In this document: positions 1-8,254 of the stretch, piece after piece | Position numbering within the stretch: position 1 is the stretch's first letter | How the letters are laid out: every line of letters starts with the position of its first letter | DNA from: Paenarthrobacter aurescens TC1 | Lineage (GTDB): Bacteria > Actinomycetota > Actinomycetes > Actinomycetales > Micrococcaceae | NCBI GenBank assembly: GCA_000014925.1 | Contig: CP000475.1 | Location: forward strand, 1 to 64,000 | Length of the DNA stretch: 64,000 nucleotides | Direction: 5' to 3' | Position numbers and translations under genes: made by a program | Notes under the pieces: model-generated | The model's database searches: none | What the model saw: the letters and a program-made list of their open reading frames with translations, nothing else | What the model was told of the DNA's origin: nothing

Positions 1-48
1 GTGGCCGACAGTGCCGCACTGCAGTCATTGCCTGCGGTGCTGCCACCG

Positions 49-100
49 CTGCCGCCTCGCACTACCGCACGGCGCTACCGCGTGTCGCTACCGCCACGCG
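49..100. repeat. Four tandem 13-bp iterons, candidate partition centromere
   Basis: Heptamer CTACCGC begins at 62, 75 and 88, and a variant, CTGCCGC, at 49. The units are exactly 13 bp and fit CTRCCGCNNNNCR. GCACTA (59-64) and TAGTGC (102-107) form an inverted pair around the last three. The array lies about 50 bp before the parA ribosome-binding site. Partition loci that pair a ParA with a small ribbon-helix-helix protein commonly carry such repeats here as centromere and autoregulatory operator; that role is inferred. Confidence 0.55.
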
Positions 101-165
101 ATAGTGCGTTGCGGCATCATCGGAAGAGCCCAGGATCGGAAACACACCCAGGAGGCGTCTTCCCC

Positions 166-1122
166 ATGGCCTTGACCCAGGATGTGCTCAGCCGAGTCAT
201 CACCTTTGCTAACGGCAAGGGCGGCGTCGGCAAGACCACAACGTCCACGAACTTCGCCGGCCTGTGCTCTGCCGCCGGCTGGCGCACCTTGTTCATCGAG
301 TTTGATCCGCAGGGCGACGCCGGCGACGACCTCGGCTACAAGCGCAGCGAGGAGAACGACCAGGGCGCGCACATGCTGGAGGTCCTCGACGCTCACAAGC
401 CACTCCAGCCAGTGATCCGCGACGTGCGGCCGAACCTTGACGTCATCCCGATGGGTCGGGAAGCGCTCAAGCACATCGTGGAGATCGTCGAAGGCAAGGA
501 GCGTCGGGGGACCGAGTTCCGGCTGATGCTGGCCGAAGCGCTCGCGCCCATCGCCAAGGACTACGACCTGATCGTCATCGACACTCCGCCGGCCACCGGG
601 ACCTCGCCGGCGATCCTGCAGCTCGTGCTCGGCGCCTCGCGGTGGGTGATCATTCCGACGAAGAGCGACAGGTCGAGCATCGGAAACGTTCGCGAACTGG
701 CCGCCGAGATGGAGGCGGTGCGCCACGCCAACCCCCACATCGAGGTGCTCGGCGTCGTTCCGTTTGACTTCGATCGGCAGGCGACCCGCATCCTGCGCAA
801 CGCCGTGGAGGACATCGAGGCCGTGCTGGACGGTGCCGCGTCGCTGTTCACGGATGAGGCCGGCGAGGTCATCACCATTCGTCACTCCAGCGCAGCGATC
901 GACGCGCGCACCGCGGGCAAGTTGGTGCATGAGCTCGCAGAGATCGCAACGGAGGAAGAGGCCGGCGAGCCCTGGTGGAAGGCTCTTCAGGAGGGGCGCA
1001 GGCCGGAGCGCATCCCGGGGAGTGTGGGAGCGCTCGCCGATGACCACCTGCTGTTGACCAACGCGATCATCACCCGGATCGGCCGATTCGAGGAGTCGAT
1101 GGATCAGGAGGTCAGCGCGTGA
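166..1122 (+). CDS. parA: ParA-family partition ATPase
   Basis: A 318-residue ParA/Soj-type ATPase, which would segregate or stabilise the element in its cytoplasmic form. The deviant Walker A motif GKGGVGKTT is at residues 17-25, Walker A' is IEFDPQGD near residue 45, and Walker B is DLIVIDTPPATG near 136. The frame is open from the window edge, but ATG 166 is preferred because GGAGG (151-155) precedes it by 10 bases and the family begins just before the P-loop. The stop overlaps the GTG of the next gene, so the two are translationally coupled, as expected for a parA-partner pair. The upstream 13-bp iterons are the likely binding site of the partner. Confidence 0.9.
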   Translation: MALTQDVLSRVITFANGKGGVGKTTTSTNFAGLCSAAGWRTLFIEFDPQGDAGDDLGYKRSEENDQGAHMLEVLDAHKPLQPVIRDVRPNLDVIPMGREALKHIVEIVEGKERRGTEFRLMLAEALAPIAKDYDLIVIDTPPATGTSPAILQLVLGASRWVIIPTKSDRSSIGNVRELAAEMEAVRHANPHIEVLGVVPFDFDRQATRILRNAVEDIEAVLDGAASLFTDEAGEVITIRHSSAAIDARTAGKLVHELAEIATEEEAGEPWWKALQEGRRPERIPGSVGALADDHLLLTNAIITRIGRFEESMDQEVSA

Positions 1123-1751
1123 ACCGCCGTGAGCCGATGGCACCGATCCAGGGACTGAAGAAGCCGACGCTGCCTCCGCCCACGCCGCGACCCCGGACTC
1201 TCGCCTCGGTGCCGTCTCCGACGCCGGACCCCGCGGAGCCGCTGGCCGAGGAGAGCGCCACCGCCGAGGAGGGCACGGCTGCGGGCACGCCGGCCCAGCG
1301 TTCCGAGCCGCCGGAGAACATCGAGGGGCAGAAGGCACCAAGGCCCAGGAGATCCCGCGCGGAGAAGACCTCGACAGCGGCGCGAACCTCCGGCGCCAGC
1401 GCGAGCGCGGACACCATGAAGCCGGTGTCGGTCTCGGTGCCGTTCACGCTGGCCGAGGCCTGGCGCGACCGCGCCAAGAAGGATCGGGCATCGCAGGTCG
1501 ACGTGCTGCTCGACGCGATCGTGGCTCATCAAGGCGAGTTGGATGAGCTCGTCGCAGCATCGACGGAGAAGCCGACGATGAGTGATGGGTTGTTCGACCG
1601 CGGCCCGGGCACAAAGGGGGAGCGGTACGTCGGTGTCTCGCTGCGGATCAAGGCTCGAAACCTTGACGTGATCGACCGGCTCGCCGAGAAGCACGGTCCG
1701 GTGAAGCGGTCGCCGTTCGTGGCGGCGGTCCTCACGGCGTACCTGGCCTGA
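1119..1751 (+). CDS. Ribbon-helix-helix partition partner (ParB-like, non-homologous)
   Basis: A 210-residue protein with a Pro/Ala/Glu-rich disordered N-terminal half and two RHH-like segments in the C-terminal half. The first, KPVSVSVPFTLAEAWRDRA, is near residue 107; the second, YVGVSLRIKARNLDVIDRL, is near 169. Each is a short strand followed by amphipathic helices. The GTG start lies inside the parA stop and follows AGGAGG (1106-1111) at good spacing; ATG 1137 is an alternative. By position this should be the centromere-binding partner of ParA, contacting the repeats at 49-100. No sequence similarity to classical ParB is visible, so the function comes from context and fold only. Confidence 0.65.
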   Translation: MNRREPMAPIQGLKKPTLPPPTPRPRTLASVPSPTPDPAEPLAEESATAEEGTAAGTPAQRSEPPENIEGQKAPRPRRSRAEKTSTAARTSGASASADTMKPVSVSVPFTLAEAWRDRAKKDRASQVDVLLDAIVAHQGELDELVAASTEKPTMSDGLFDRGPGTKGERYVGVSLRIKARNLDVIDRLAEKHGPVKRSPFVAAVLTAYLA

Positions 1752-1778
1752 ACCAAGAGTCCGACGAGGGGAGTGTTG

Positions 1779-2594
1779 GTGGCGACTCGAGTCGAGCCGG
1801 CTGTTCGCGGAGTCCACGTGCGGCGACCGTTGGGCAGGCCGTGTCCGGCATGCGGGTCAACCAGCACCTGGGTTGAGATACGACGCGAGGGCGATCGCAG
1901 CGGTTCGGGACAGGTACGGGAGTGGCCGTACGCCGTGTGCCAGGCATGTGGGCATGCCGAGCGGGGCCGCCGGACCGACCCCTTGAAGCCGCCGGCGCCA
2001 ACAAGCGCAGGGCGGCCGGCACGATCGCCGGAGGCATCGCCGCCCGAAGAGGCCACAGCCGCGCCCGCTGACCTCAGCGGCCACAGGCCCAGGCCGCCCC
2101 GCCCGAAGGCATCTGACGAACGGGTCGAGGAGTTGCTCGCGGCCGCGGGCTACAACCGGGCGATCACGCCGGCGGTCCTCGAGAACCATCGTCGGTTCGC
2201 GACGCATGCCGGAAAGCCCGGCCTTCCCCGGTGGAAGGCAGCGGTCGCACTGCTCAACGGCGCGATGGGGGCCGATGAGGTCCCGCACGTGCGGGAGATC
2301 TATGCCGAGGAGAAGCAGCGCAGGGAAAAGCAGAAGGCCCGCGCTGCGCAGCGTCGCAGGCAGGCCGGAGAGCTGGCCGACGAACACGCCGAGGCAGCCC
2401 GGGAGCACGTCGCGAGAGTCTGGGCTGAAACGGGGGAGGGGCCGACCTGGCGTCAGCTGGCCGACGCGCTCGGCGTCCACGGACCGCTGGCGTCGGCGAC
2501 GATCGAGACCCTGCACCGCCGCGGCGCGCTCACCTCGACCAAGGAGCCTCGCTCACTGCGGGCTACACCGGACTGGACGCCGCCACCGGCGTAG
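1779..2594 (+). CDS. Zinc-ribbon protein with coiled and HTH-like C-terminus
   Basis: A hypothetical protein of about 271 residues. An N-terminal CPAC...CQAC pair (near residues 20 and 54) forms a likely zinc ribbon. A Pro-rich linker follows, then a strongly charged helix (EEKQRREKQKARAAQRRRQ), and a C-terminal segment (TWRQLADALGV to IETLHRRGALT) that reads as a winged-helix DNA-binding fold. AGGGGAG at 1767-1773 favours GTG 1779 over GTG 1773. It sits 28 bases after the partition partner and may share its transcript. The likely role is DNA binding in maintenance or regulation of the element; no family was recognised. Confidence 0.55.
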   Translation: MATRVEPAVRGVHVRRPLGRPCPACGSTSTWVEIRREGDRSGSGQVREWPYAVCQACGHAERGRRTDPLKPPAPTSAGRPARSPEASPPEEATAAPADLSGHRPRPPRPKASDERVEELLAAAGYNRAITPAVLENHRRFATHAGKPGLPRWKAAVALLNGAMGADEVPHVREIYAEEKQRREKQKARAAQRRRQAGELADEHAEAAREHVARVWAETGEGPTWRQLADALGVHGPLASATIETLHRRGALTSTKEPRSLRATPDWTPPPA

Positions 2595-2612
2595 GTCCCC
2601 AACACCAGCCGC

Positions 2613-2651
2613 ATAGATCCGTATAGTTCGGGCCAAGTTATACGGACCTAT
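2613..2651. promoter_or_regulatory. 13-bp inverted repeat upstream of the AAA ATPase
   Basis: ATAGATCCGTATA (2613-2625) and TATACGGACCTAT (2639-2651) are inverted copies with one mismatch, separated by 13 bp. The block is AT-rich within GC-rich DNA and ends 5 bases before the Shine-Dalgarno sequence of the ATPase. It is a good candidate operator or autoregulatory site; no data show which protein binds. Confidence 0.55.
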
Positions 2652-2667
2652 ACCTGAGGTGGGGACG

Positions 2668-3819
2668 ATGGAGCCGAGCCCATACGCGCCCGGGTCGCTG
2701 CCGGAATACCTGGCTGGCCGCGGCCGCGAGCGGGACCTGATCCGCAACAAGGTCTCCCGGCTGAGCATGCTTGGCCGATCCGGAGGGCCACTGCTGGCGT
2801 TTCACGCCCCGCGGGGTCTGGGGAAGACGTCGTTGCTGCGGATGGCCCAGCGGGACGCGATCGCTGAGGGGTTCCTCACTGCTTGGGTCACCGGCCGTGA
2901 TGATCGACCGATGTCACCTGACCTGGCGCAGGCGCTCAGCGTCGCGGTCAAGGAACGATCCTTCGGAGAGCGGTCGAAGGCTCTGTTGCACCGACTTGAC
3001 CAGATCCAGGTCGAGTTCGGGATCCCGGGTATGAAGGTCGGCGCAACCCTGTCTGCCGACGACGACAAGGTGCCACCCGGCGCAGCGATACTCGAGGAGC
3101 TCCTGGAGGACGCGGGCAGGTTCGCTCGCAACCATGAGGCCAAGGGGCTCGTCGTCTTCGTCGACGAGTTCCAGGAAGCCCAGCTGGGGGACCGGAAGAG
3201 CCTGCTGATCGGGCTCCAGCACTTCGACGGAGCTCCCGATGCGACACCTGTCGCGATCATCGCCGCGGGGCTGCCCTCGCTGCCACCCGCGGTGACCGAG
3301 GCCGCAACGTTCGGTGAGCGGTCCCGGTTCGTCGAGCTGGGATTGTTGAGCGACGTTGCCGTGGCCGAGGCGATCCGGGTGCCAGCCGAACACCACCAGG
3401 TCGCCTGGTCCGACGAAGCGATCATGGCGGCGATCGAGTTGGCGGCCGGCTATCCGCACAAGGTCCAGTTGATCGGTGATGCGACGTGGGAGGTGGCACG
3501 GCCCACGGCGGGGAGCACGATCACGATCGGCCATGTCCGGCGCGCTGAGGAGGAGATCGAGGACCGCATGAGGGGTCTGTTCCGCACACGTCTGGACCGT
3601 GCCACGCCGGAGCAGCGACGGTTCCTGGCCGCCATGGCCGCGCTGGGGGACCGTCCGGTGGAGAGGGCGAGGATCGCTGCGGAGCTCGGTGTGCCAACCA
3701 CGGCGGTGAGTCGTCCACGTCAGCAGCTCATCGACCGCGGCTACATCGAGGCCGCCGGCCACGGGCGGCTTCGCTTCACGATCCCCGGTTTCGCGGCGTA
3801 TGTCCGCGACAACGGGTGA
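2668..3819 (+). CDS. ORC/STAND-like AAA ATPase with winged-helix C-terminus
   Basis: A 383-residue P-loop ATPase of the ORC1/Cdc6-like or STAND type. The Walker A-like motif is APRGLGKTS (about residues 46-54) and Walker B is LVVFVDEFQEA (about 162-172). A sensor-like IIAAGLPSLP follows near 195. The C-terminal 100 residues look like a winged helix (RARIAAELGVPTTAVSRPRQ). GAGG (2656-2659) favours ATG 2668 over GTG 2659. A perfect P-loop, aspartate-glutamate Walker B and wHTH together suggest an ATP-dependent DNA-binding factor, perhaps for replication or regulation of the element. A 13-bp inverted repeat directly upstream could be its own operator. Confidence 0.75.
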   Translation: MEPSPYAPGSLPEYLAGRGRERDLIRNKVSRLSMLGRSGGPLLAFHAPRGLGKTSLLRMAQRDAIAEGFLTAWVTGRDDRPMSPDLAQALSVAVKERSFGERSKALLHRLDQIQVEFGIPGMKVGATLSADDDKVPPGAAILEELLEDAGRFARNHEAKGLVVFVDEFQEAQLGDRKSLLIGLQHFDGAPDATPVAIIAAGLPSLPPAVTEAATFGERSRFVELGLLSDVAVAEAIRVPAEHHQVAWSDEAIMAAIELAAGYPHKVQLIGDATWEVARPTAGSTITIGHVRRAEEEIEDRMRGLFRTRLDRATPEQRRFLAAMAALGDRPVERARIAAELGVPTTAVSRPRQQLIDRGYIEAAGHGRLRFTIPGFAAYVRDNG

Positions 3820-3955
3820 CTCGCCGACACTTCGGATGTCTGCCCGGCGCGTGTTGACAGTTCGGCCGGTCCCCACTGGCCACGAGGCCCGGTGACAGAA
3901 GTGGCGTGACTGTAACGCCCGAGCCGCACCGCTGACAGACGCGCATCCTGTTTGG

Positions 3956-6319
3956 CTAGCCGGCCGCCTGCCGTGGGTCCTGCTCGAGGAGGTTGCCTTG
4001 CCGTTCCAGGAAGGCGGCGTCGCGCGCGGCAGCACCGTCCGGAAGCAGCGCCGCCTGCTCGACGTCGGGTCTGGTGGGTCGCTGGTCGACGCCGGGGGTG
4101 CCGAATCGTTGGGCGGTTAGGCCATAGCGCAGGCGGTGGCGATCCCACGCGGCGACCGAGGCTCCGCGTTCGGCGGGGGATAGGTCCTTGAACCGCTGCT
4201 TGCGTTCGAGGCTGCGAGTGACGAGGTCGTCCGCTGGGACGGTGCGCAGCCAGGTCTGGTAGGTCTCGAGCTCGTCGATGCCGGCCCGGATGCGTCGTTC
4301 GGCGAGACGGGCCTTGAGCGCGGCTTGGTCGGTGATGGACATCTGGTCGAACTCGAGCCGCTTCGTCTCGGCGCGATCGGCGCGTGCGGCGGGAGAGAGG
4401 TTGTCCCACCACGCCTTCTCCCGAGCCTTGGCGGCCTTGATCGCCCTTGCCCGGCCCGCACTCCAGCTCGAAGTGGTGCCGGCGCGGTAGGCAGCTCGTT
4501 CAGCCTCGATCGTCTCCAGCTGACGGGCGTACGCTGCGGACGCGTCCTGCTCGACCTGGACTGAACGGGGCCTGGTGGCCGCTTTCCACCGCCCGTGTTC
4601 GTCGACGCGCACCATCCCTGCCTTGCTCAGCGCGACCAGTGCAGCCTTGGCGGTGGATCTCTGTGACTTCGAGGGCTCATCGGTGGCTGCCTCCACCAGT
4701 CCGGCCTTCACAACCAGGTCACCCAGGTCCATCGCGGTGGTGGCGGTCAGGAGCGTGCGCCAGAGGCTGTGGCTTGCCCTTGGTAGGAGGAGCCAGAGCC
4801 CGCGGGCGGCCGGGGGTGGGTCAAGAACAGGTGGGGGGATTTGCCGTCCCTCCCTGCTCGGAGCGGCGTTGATTTCGAACTCGTAGCTTGTGGAGTCCCG
4901 CTCGACGAGGGACAGGCAGTCGGTGTGGAGGGTTCCGATCCGGCCATTGAGGCGGGCCAGGGCCGCGCGGATGGTCTTGCGGTCGCCCAGGCCGCAGTCG
5001 AGCTGCAGATCCCGCTCAGGGCAGGGGACGCGGAGGGTCCCTGCGCGCAGCGCCCGGTCCAGCAGCTGATGGCCCACCAGCAGCAACGTTGCCCGCCGTC
5101 TAGCGGGCACGGTCCACATGAGGCGTTCGAGGTCCTGGCGGGCGGCCGCGACCGCGTCGACGACATTGGCCGGGGGAATCTCGACCGGTCGAGGCTTGGT
5201 GTCCGTGGTGGTGGTGAACATTTCGGCAGTCCGGACGGACTCGTTCCACACGTAGGCGATCCACCACGAGTAGCCCTGGTGCTTAGCCTTGGTCATCGCA
5301 GTCGGGTGCGACTCACGGATGATCCGCCACGCGGTCTCGGGGTTGCCGATCGCCCACACCAGTTCGCGGGTGCATGCCGCCTCGACCAGGGACCGGTCGA
5401 CCGCGACCGCATGCCGGGTCTTGGTCGAGCCGGCCGCCCACGACCCGGGCGGGACCTCGCCGGTCAGCAGGTACTGCCGCCACTCGGCGCGCAGTTGGCG
5501 CTTCCACCGCTGCAGCGCCAGCGGGATCACCAATCCCGAACCGGTGTCCGGGGCGGCCTTCTGATCGTACTTTGGCTTGATCTTGACGCGGGGACGCAGC
5601 GGGGAGGGTGCCGGCCGACCCGGAAGGACCCGCTTCAGTCCACGCAATGCCTCGCGAAGATCTCCCTTGGGGCTGGTGACCGCGCCGTGGCGGTGTGGGG
5701 AGGAGAGGGGGCGTACGGCGTCGCGAAGGTCGAGCTCGTGGCGGGGAACCTTCACGTCGACGGCCAGGGCGATCAGGAAGTCGCTGACCTCGGCCGCCAA
5801 CCCGGCCCGCGCAGCCACCGGGGCGTAGCGGAAGTCGGGGTGCGCGAAGAAGAGGTGCCACCGGCCCTTCGCGCCGCCCGAGGGACGTTCCAGCACCCAG
5901 CAGTCCCGCCGGCGCAGCCAGTCGGTGATCTCGGCGGCGAGGAAGTCACCAAGCGGGCCGGGCACGTCGACGTCGACGACGCCGGCGCCGTCGCGGAGGT
6001 GACCGACCAAGGCGGCGACGCGGCCGCGGCCGACCAGCTCGAGCCCGTCAACCAGTGAGGGGACCACGGCGCGGGGGACAGCCTGGTTGCCGGCGTCGAT
6101 CGCGAGCCACTGGGACGCGTCGGGGTTGAACAGGTGCTCATCCAGCGCCAGCAGGGCCGGGGAGACACGCCGACCTGCATCAAGGTGTGCGGCATCGCCA
6201 TGCGACGCCGGTACAGTTACCGGCAACAAATCTGCATACCTCCTCTCAGAGGCATCTCCCGGGAGAATCCAGCGCCAACTGGTTCCCGGTCTCACCAAGA
6301 CGGTCAGGTCCCGCGCCAA
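3956..6319 (-). CDS. Primase/replication initiator-like protein (archaeo-eukaryotic primase type)
   Basis: A large 787-residue protein, probably the replication protein of the element. The motifs suggest an archaeo-eukaryotic primase core: a DxD in VVDVDVPG (Asp 116 and 118), an sxH-like GRWHLFFA (His about 154), and a downstream basic RPLSSPHRHG. The C-terminal third is charged, with Arg/Lys/Ala-rich helices of unknown role. The start is TTG 6319, chosen because AAAGG lies a few bases upstream; no ATG is available early in the frame. It is a single gene on the minus strand, flanked by divergent or convergent genes. It could also be a Rep of another class; no helicase motifs were seen. Confidence 0.6.
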   Translation of the reverse strand: MARDLTVLVRPGTSWRWILPGDASERRYADLLPVTVPASHGDAAHLDAGRRVSPALLALDEHLFNPDASQWLAIDAGNQAVPRAVVPSLVDGLELVGRGRVAALVGHLRDGAGVVDVDVPGPLGDFLAAEITDWLRRRDCWVLERPSGGAKGRWHLFFAHPDFRYAPVAARAGLAAEVSDFLIALAVDVKVPRHELDLRDAVRPLSSPHRHGAVTSPKGDLREALRGLKRVLPGRPAPSPLRPRVKIKPKYDQKAAPDTGSGLVIPLALQRWKRQLRAEWRQYLLTGEVPPGSWAAGSTKTRHAVAVDRSLVEAACTRELVWAIGNPETAWRIIRESHPTAMTKAKHQGYSWWIAYVWNESVRTAEMFTTTTDTKPRPVEIPPANVVDAVAAARQDLERLMWTVPARRRATLLLVGHQLLDRALRAGTLRVPCPERDLQLDCGLGDRKTIRAALARLNGRIGTLHTDCLSLVERDSTSYEFEINAAPSREGRQIPPPVLDPPPAARGLWLLLPRASHSLWRTLLTATTAMDLGDLVVKAGLVEAATDEPSKSQRSTAKAALVALSKAGMVRVDEHGRWKAATRPRSVQVEQDASAAYARQLETIEAERAAYRAGTTSSWSAGRARAIKAAKAREKAWWDNLSPAARADRAETKRLEFDQMSITDQAALKARLAERRIRAGIDELETYQTWLRTVPADDLVTRSLERKQRFKDLSPAERGASVAAWDRHRLRYGLTAQRFGTPGVDQRPTRPDVEQAALLPDGAAARDAAFLERQGNLLEQDPRQAAG

Positions 6320-6556
6320 CGGGGCCTTTCGTCATTTCTGGGCCTACGGGCCGTCTCGGACGCTGCCGGCCTCGACCACCGCCTTCCGTACTCGCAGGGG
6401 CAGGAAGCTCATCGACCGGGCGCTACGCACCTGGACCGCGGCCTGGAGTCGAAGGTCGTCACCTCGAGGCGCAGAGGAGTGCTGAGCCGTGCGCGCGGCG
6501 ACACGCCAGCGCGGGAATGAGTTCCGCGGCACGTGGGCCTGCTCTACAGTGGGCAG

Positions 6557-6656
6557 CACAACACCTCCTCGTGAGGATCAGACTTTGCGAATCCGGGCGG
6601 CAACCCGGTGAAGCTTCCGACTAGGCCCCGCGGCAACGGGGCCGTTGTCGTTTTCA
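6557..6656 (+). ncRNA. Candidate counter-transcribed RNA over the primase leader
   Basis: TTCCGC (6522-6527) and TACAGT (6545-6550), 17 bp apart, could form a promoter. Downstream lie two hairpins, 6593-6608 and 6624-6643, both with the same six-base loop CGGCAA. The second is a perfect 7-bp GC stem followed by GTTGTCGTTTT, a terminator-like end. The predicted RNA of about 100 nt would be antisense to the leader of the minus-strand primase mRNA, the layout of plasmid copy-number control RNAs. The -35 is weak and no transcript is demonstrated. Confidence 0.35.
6624..6656 (+). terminator. GC stem-loop with T-rich tail
   Basis: GGCCCCG (6624-6630) pairs with CGGGGCC (6637-6643) around a CGGCAA loop. 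GTTGTCGTTTT follows on the plus strand. It would end the candidate small RNA described above. Confidence 0.5.
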
Positions 6657-6675
6657 GGGCACTGCCCTGACCCGA

Positions 6676-7095
6676 TCAACCGGTCATCCGCAGCTGCTCT
6701 CCGGCCTCAGCCGCCTGCTGCCAGGCGCGGATGGCCTTCTTCTTGACGCGGGGCTGGAAGGGGACTCCGAAGCGGTCGCACAGGATCTTGGCGACGAAGT
6801 CGCCAAGGCTGTTGCCGCGACGCTCGGCCTCGGAGATAAGGATGTCGGCGGCCGCGCGGGGAATCATCGCGCGGTACTTCACGCGCCCATCAGCAACCGG
6901 CAGGGGATCAGGATGGTCATTGACCTCGCCGATCGGCACCTCGGCCGTGACGTTGAAGTGGTCCGAGACGGCCCAGCCGATGTAGTCGCCGATGTAGCAG
7001 CCGAGCTTGGTGGCTTCTGCCTTCACGAACTCCGCTGCTTCGGGCGGCATGCTCGTGAAGATCGTGTGCCGATCGCCCTTCGCTTTGCGTCCCAT
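6676..7095 (-). CDS. Duplicated ribbon-helix-helix-like protein
   Basis: A 139-residue protein made of two similar halves. Each begins with a short strand and continues into two helices: HTIFTSMPPEAAEFVKAEA near residue 9 and YRAMIPRAAADILISEAERR near 71. Both halves end in an equivalent helix (GDYIGWAVSDHF and GDFVAKILCDRF). The tail is basic. This is a fused RHH dimer, a small DNA-binding regulator type often used for antitoxin, copy-control or relaxosome roles. ATG 7095 is chosen because the conserved part starts there, although no strong Shine-Dalgarno precedes it. It ends about 360 bases upstream of the primase on the same strand and could control it. Confidence 0.6.
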   Translation of the reverse strand: MGRKAKGDRHTIFTSMPPEAAEFVKAEATKLGCYIGDYIGWAVSDHFNVTAEVPIGEVNDHPDPLPVADGRVKYRAMIPRAAADILISEAERRGNSLGDFVAKILCDRFGVPFQPRVKKKAIRAWQQAAEAGEQLRMTG

Positions 7096-7314
7096 GCGAG
7101 ATATCCAACCGTGGTCTGAGCGGTTCACCCCGCAACCTCGCGCGGACGGCGTGTTGCAAATTTCGCGAAATTTGAGGGCGCCGGCAGAGCTAGAGCGAAG
7201 GTGAATCGCCGGGCTTGGCCTGGGCATCCAGTCACAACCACTACAGCAACAGCAGTCCCACCAGATCGGACAGCACTTCCCGAGAAGATCCAGCCTCATC
7301 CGCAAGCGGCTCCT

Positions 7315-7695
7315 CTAGCGGCCCTTGGCGCGTGGGGGAGTGGGGCGACCGGTGACGTAGTCGATCCAGATCTTGCCGACCTCTTCAGCGCGCTCGATAT
7401 TCGTGCTCCAGAGAACCGCCCTCCCACGCCCGCCAGGTCGGCGCTCGTCGGGAGGCACGTCGGCGACGACGAGTTCAAGGTCCTCGAGGATCGCGAGGTG
7501 TTTGCGAACCTGGCTGACGACGGTGCCGGTAGCTTCGGCTAGCTCGCGCACGCCGAGTGGGCGTTCAGCCAGTTGCCGGAGGATCTCGGTGCGGACGCTG
7601 TGCCCGATCGCGTCAATGATGACCTTCACCTCCGTCGGCATGTCGGGCGGTGCGGGCAGCGACGGCATGGAGCGCATTGTGCCCGACACTCGCAT
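7315..7695 (-). CDS. ArsR-like winged-helix transcriptional regulator
   Basis: A 126-residue wHTH protein. The core TEILRQLAERPLGVRELAEA leads into a recognition helix (VVSQVRKHLAILEDLELV) and a wing with ERRPGGRGRAVLWS. This is the ArsR/HxlR-like single-domain architecture. No conserved metal-binding cysteines are present, so it is unlikely to be a classical metal sensor. ATG 7695 gives the full frame; ATG 7677 is a possible internal start. It stands alone between the RHH gene and a gene-poor stretch and probably acts as a local repressor. Confidence 0.7.
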   Translation of the reverse strand: MRVSGTMRSMPSLPAPPDMPTEVKVIIDAIGHSVRTEILRQLAERPLGVRELAEATGTVVSQVRKHLAILEDLELVVADVPPDERRPGGRGRAVLWSTNIERAEEVGKIWIDYVTGRPTPPRAKGR

Positions 7696-8254
7696 TCTGA
7701 AAGGGTCGTGTTACACGTCTGTTTGTGTGATGATGACCGTACCTCACAGTTCGGCTCGGTTGTGGGACCCACGGGAACCAGCGGAACGTCGGACTTGACG
7801 AGAGGACGGAGAATGGTGGCCTCCGGCTCGGGCCGGAGGCGGAAAGGGCGCTTGTCTTGGGAATGCGTCAGCTGTTGATGGCACCGGGGGTGGCAGCACC
7901 CGCGGTGCCTACTGATGTGTTGAGCATGGGCGGCGTGGCGTCGAGGTGCGGCGGTTGCCGACCGCAGTGCCCGTCACGTGGCTCAGGCTGCCAATCGCCA
8001 CTGAGGGTGCGCTCTGCGGCCTCATCGACGCCGGCCCGCGCGGCATGGGTCGCAGATTGTTTCCGGGCCGGTGTCCGATCTCGCGTCTCGACGGTTGCCT
8101 TCTGTGGTGAGAGGGCAAACCAGCAGAGAAGAGACACCGTGGACCTGGCTATCGAGCGGACCGCCGTAATGGGCCGCTCACCCGACCGTCTTGTCAGCAG
8201 GGCGGCCTACCCTCGGGCTGGCAGACAGTCGCATACTCGGGAGGTTTGGTGCTG
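7696..8254. other. Gene-poor stretch with a GC hairpin
   Basis: No convincing coding region is seen. A perfect 9-bp stem with loop TCGG lies at 7819-7840 (GCCTCCGGC and its complement). It has no T-run and may be a transcript end or a leader structure. GGGAGG at 8239-8244 belongs to the lipoprotein gene that follows. Confidence 0.5.

Noticed and set aside
3855..3938. TGACAG three times at roughly 40-base intervals (3855, 3893, 3933) between the ATPase and primase
   Set aside because: Short hexamer, unequal spacing and no flanking conservation; not enough for iterons.
4841..6058. 405-codon plus-strand frame
   Set aside because: Antisense shadow of the primase-like gene; no start signal or domain.
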